Assembly: GCA_017409645.1 (NCBI GenBank)
Contig: JAFQSI010000222.1
Coordinates: 1 to 5,999, forward strand
Direction: 5' to 3'
From: Oscillospiraceae bacterium
Lineage (GTDB): Bacteria > Bacillota > Clostridia > Oscillospirales > Oscillospiraceae
DNA: 5,999 bases
Below are positions 3,845 through 5,999 of the stretch, piece by piece; the first letter of the stretch is position 1; every line of letters starts with the position of its first letter. The notes under the pieces are model-generated. The model was not told the DNA's origin, did not search any database, and was given only the letters and a program-made list of their open reading frames with translations. The position numbers and the translations under genes are program-made.

Positions 3845-5999
3845 ATGGCTCTGAAAGGTCTTGACATTTTTAAGCTGTCTCCCAAGAAGAACTGTAAGGA
3901 GTGCGGCAGCCCCACCTGTATGGCTTTCTGCATGAAGGTCGCCCAGGGCGCCGTTTCCCTGGACAAGTGCCCGTACTTCTCCGAGGAGGCTCTGGCTACC
4001 CTGAATTCCGCTACCGCTCCCCTGATGAAGACCATCTCCGTGGGCGAGCACAAGCTGGGCGGTGAGACCGTCCTGTTCCGTCACGAGAAGACCCTGGTGA
4101 ACAAGAACCTGTTCGCCGTCTCCGTTGACACCGCCATGTCCGCCGAGGAAGTCGATGCCAAGCTGGCCGACGTCGCCAAGGTCGACTACGAGCGCATCGG
4201 CGAGCGTATGTACGTTGAGTTCCTGTTCGTCGCCAACAAGGGGGCGGATGCCGCTGCCTACGCTGAGCTGGTCAAGAAGGCCGCCGCTACCGGCCGCGAC
4301 CTGGTCCTGGAGTGCTGGGACGTCGAGTGTGCCAAGGCTGGCCTGGAGGCCGCCGACAAGGCCGTCATCCTGGACGGCGCTACCCCCGACAACTGGAAGG
4401 AAATGAACGCCATCGTGGGCAAGAACGTCCTGGGCGTCTGGGCTTCCAACATCTCCGATCTGTACGACACCGTCAAGGCTCTGGAGACCGCCGGCAACAA
4501 GAACCTGATCCTGGATGTCACCGGCGCCAACGCCAAGGAGACTCTGGCCAACGCCGTCAACGTCCGCCGTACCGCTCTGAAGTACGAGGACCGTACCTTC
4601 GGCTACCCCTCCATCGTCAACCTGACCAAGTTCGCTGCCGGTGATGCCCACCTGCAGACCGCTTACGCCTCCATGTTCGTGGAGAAGTACGCCTCCATCA
4701 TCGTCATGGACGGCATGTCCTACGCCCAGGCTCTGCCCCTGTACGGCCTGCGTCAGAACATCTTCACCGATCCCCAGAAGCCCATGAAGGTCGAGGCCAA
4801 GATCTATCCTCTGAACGGCGCCGACGAGAACAGCCCCTGCGCTCTGACCGTCGACTTCGCTCTGACCTACTTCCTGGTCTCCGGCGAGCTGGAGCGTTCC
4901 AACCAGCCCGTCAACCTGATCATCACCGACGCCTCCGGTATGTCCGTCCTGACTGCCTGGGCTGCCGGTAAGCTGTCCTCCAGCACCATCAAGAAGACCT
5001 TCGATGAGCTGGACATCGCCAACAAGATCAAGAACCGCACCCTGATCATCCCCGGCAAGGTCGCCGTCATGAAGGGCGAGATCGCCGAGAAGCTGCCTGA
5101 GTGGAACGTGGTCGTCGGTCCTCTGGAGGCCGTTCAGCTGCCCAAGTACATGAAGGACAAGGAGTACGAGGCTGCCGCCAAGGCCGCCGAGGCCGAGCGC
5201 GCCGCCAAGGCCGGCACCGTGGTCGAGGAGGTCAAGGAGCTGTCCTTCGAGGAGCTGCTGGAGACTCGCGTGCCCAAGATCGAGGTCGTCGACATGGGCG
5301 TCAAGTACAAGGGCTACAACCCCGAGTCCAAGACCTTCGTCACCATCGGCGAGCGCATCCACTGCATCGCTCCCTCCATCCGCAAGGCCATGGACGAGCG
5401 CGATCCCAAGCCCATCCTGGAGCGTGCTGCCCAGCAGATCGCTGCCGGTGCCACCTACCTGGACGTCAACATCGGCCCCGCTGAGAAGGACGGTCCCGAG
5501 CGCATGATGTGGGCTGTCAAGCTGCTGCAGGAGAACTTCAACAACGTTCCCCTGGCTCTGGACACCGCCAACATGAAGGCCATCGAGGCCGGTATCAAGG
5601 TCTACAACCGTCAGAACGGCAAGCCCATCGTCAACTCCGCCGACGCCGGCTCCCGTATCGGCTACATCGACCTGGCCGCTGCCAACGACGCCATCTGTAT
5701 CGCCCTCTGCTCCGCCGACGGCATCGCCAAGGACAACGCTGAGCGCGAGATGCACTGCGACAACATGCTCGAGCGCGGTCTGTCCCTGGGCATGACCTCC
5801 GACGATCTGTGGTTCGATCCCCTGTTCCTGGTCGTCAAGGGCATGCAGGACAAGCAGATGGAGGTCCTGGAGGCCATCAAGATGTTCTCCGACAAGGGTC
5901 TGAAGTCCACCGGTGGTCTGTCCAACAACTCCAACGGCGCTCCCAAGCATGTCCGTCCCATCATGGACGCCACTCTGGTCGCCATGTGCATGATGCAGG
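3845..5999 (+). CDS. acsC: AcsC-AcsE fusion: CFeSP large (gamma) subunit joined to methyl-H4folate:CFeSP methyltransferase (3' end cut by window)
   Basis: One uninterrupted frame of 718 codons runs off the right edge. Residues 1 to about 438 are AcsC. The N-terminal [4Fe-4S] domain has C17, C20, C25 and C42 in N-C-K-E-C-G-S-P-T-C and D-K-C-P-Y. A TIM barrel follows (F-G-Y-P-S-I-V-N-L), then the cobalamin-binding C-terminal domain with I-T-D-A-S-G-M-S-V-L-T-A-W-A-A-G-K (360-376) and V-V-V-G-P-L-E-A near 422-429. Residues about 439-498 form a linker, first Ala/Glu/Lys-rich and helical, then mixed. From about 499 the AcsE methyltransferase begins (T-I-G-E-R-I-H-C), with D573, N597, D658 and N694 at the positions of Moorella AcsE D75, N96, D160 and N199, which bind the pterin or assist methyl transfer. 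About 40 AcsE residues should lie beyond the window. In well-studied acetogens these are separate proteins. A ribosome binding site (GGAGG 3830-3834) lies 10 nt before the ATG. No internal ribosome binding site was seen at the junction. Confidence 0.93.
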   Translation, partial: MALKGLDIFKLSPKKNCKECGSPTCMAFCMKVAQGAVSLDKCPYFSEEALATLNSATAPLMKTISVGEHKLGGETVLFRHEKTLVNKNLFAVSVDTAMSAEEVDAKLADVAKVDYERIGERMYVEFLFVANKGADAAAYAELVKKAAATGRDLVLECWDVECAKAGLEAADKAVILDGATPDNWKEMNAIVGKNVLGVWASNISDLYDTVKALETAGNKNLILDVTGANAKETLANAVNVRRTALKYEDRTFGYPSIVNLTKFAAGDAHLQTAYASMFVEKYASIIVMDGMSYAQALPLYGLRQNIFTDPQKPMKVEAKIYPLNGADENSPCALTVDFALTYFLVSGELERSNQPVNLIITDASGMSVLTAWAAGKLSSSTIKKTFDELDIANKIKNRTLIIPGKVAVMKGEIAEKLPEWNVVVGPLEAVQLPKYMKDKEYEAAAKAAEAERAAKAGTVVEEVKELSFEELLETRVPKIEVVDMGVKYKGYNPESKTFVTIGERIHCIAPSIRKAMDERDPKPILERAAQQIAAGATYLDVNIGPAEKDGPERMMWAVKLLQENFNNVPLALDTANMKAIEAGIKVYNRQNGKPIVNSADAGSRIGYIDLAAANDAICIALCSADGIAKDNAEREMHCDNMLERGLSLGMTSDDLWFDPLFLVVKGMQDKQMEVLEAIKMFSDKGLKSTGGLSNNSNGAPKHVRPIMDATLVAMCMMQ

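Noticed and set aside
2863..4053. A 396-codon minus-strand open frame across acsD and the start of acsC
   Set aside because: Same cause: a Gly/Val/Asp/His-rich antisense shadow of acsD, with no domain and no sensible start context.
3815..5950. A 711-codon open frame on the minus strand across acsC-acsE
   Set aside because: It is a mirror of the extreme codon bias of the plus-strand gene (GCC, GTC, CTG, AAG, GAG leave few antisense stops). Its translation is low-complexity, rich in Gly, Val, Leu, Asp and His, and no ribosome binding site or known domain was seen.

Overview
The window looks like chromosomal DNA of an anaerobic, GC-rich member of the Clostridia, most likely a gut Oscillospiraceae-type bacterium. 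The evidence is strong AAGGAGG-type ribosome binding sites, TTGAnn/TATAnT promoters, Wood-Ljungdahl (reductive acetyl-CoA) genes, and a codon usage dominated by GCC, GTC, CTG, AAG and GAG. The genus cannot be fixed from the sequence alone.

Left part (1-1009): a rho-independent terminator closes an upstream gene lying outside the window. A short palindromic intergenic stretch follows, then a well-formed extended -10 promoter driving a hotdog-fold acyl-CoA thioesterase (195-680). A 73-residue protein of unknown function (788-1009) follows on the same strand.

Middle (1018-1770): an AT-richer islet (roughly 40-45% GC in sampled lines, against low 60s in the flanking genes). It carries two divergent genes: a 151-residue protein with one C-terminal membrane helix (minus strand) and a 69-residue XRE-family repressor-like protein starting at GTG (plus strand). 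The space between them holds two operator-like palindromes of the same consensus, overlapping the promoters in both directions. This is a compact self-regulated module of unknown function. A perfect 13-bp stem-loop follows the repressor gene.

Right part (1863-5999): a Wood-Ljungdahl operon. A promoter (TTGAAT, 17 bp, TGA-TACGAT) precedes a CooC/AcsF-type nickel-insertion ATPase. Next comes a 99-nt inverted repeat made of five 7-bp units facing five 7-bp units, then acsD (small subunit of the corrinoid iron-sulfur protein, CFeSP). Last is one continuous reading frame that joins acsC (large CFeSP subunit with its [4Fe-4S] motif) to acsE (methyltetrahydrofolate:CFeSP methyltransferase) and runs off the right edge. 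Together these proteins move a methyl group from methyl-tetrahydrofolate to the corrinoid cofactor, which would pass it to acetyl-CoA synthase; CooC/AcsF would mature the nickel enzyme. The CO dehydrogenase/acetyl-CoA synthase catalytic subunits themselves (acsA, acsB) are not in the window.

The most interesting observations are the in-frame AcsC-AcsE fusion, the twin-operator XRE/membrane-protein islet beside the acetogenesis operon, and the heptamer inverted repeat inside that operon.
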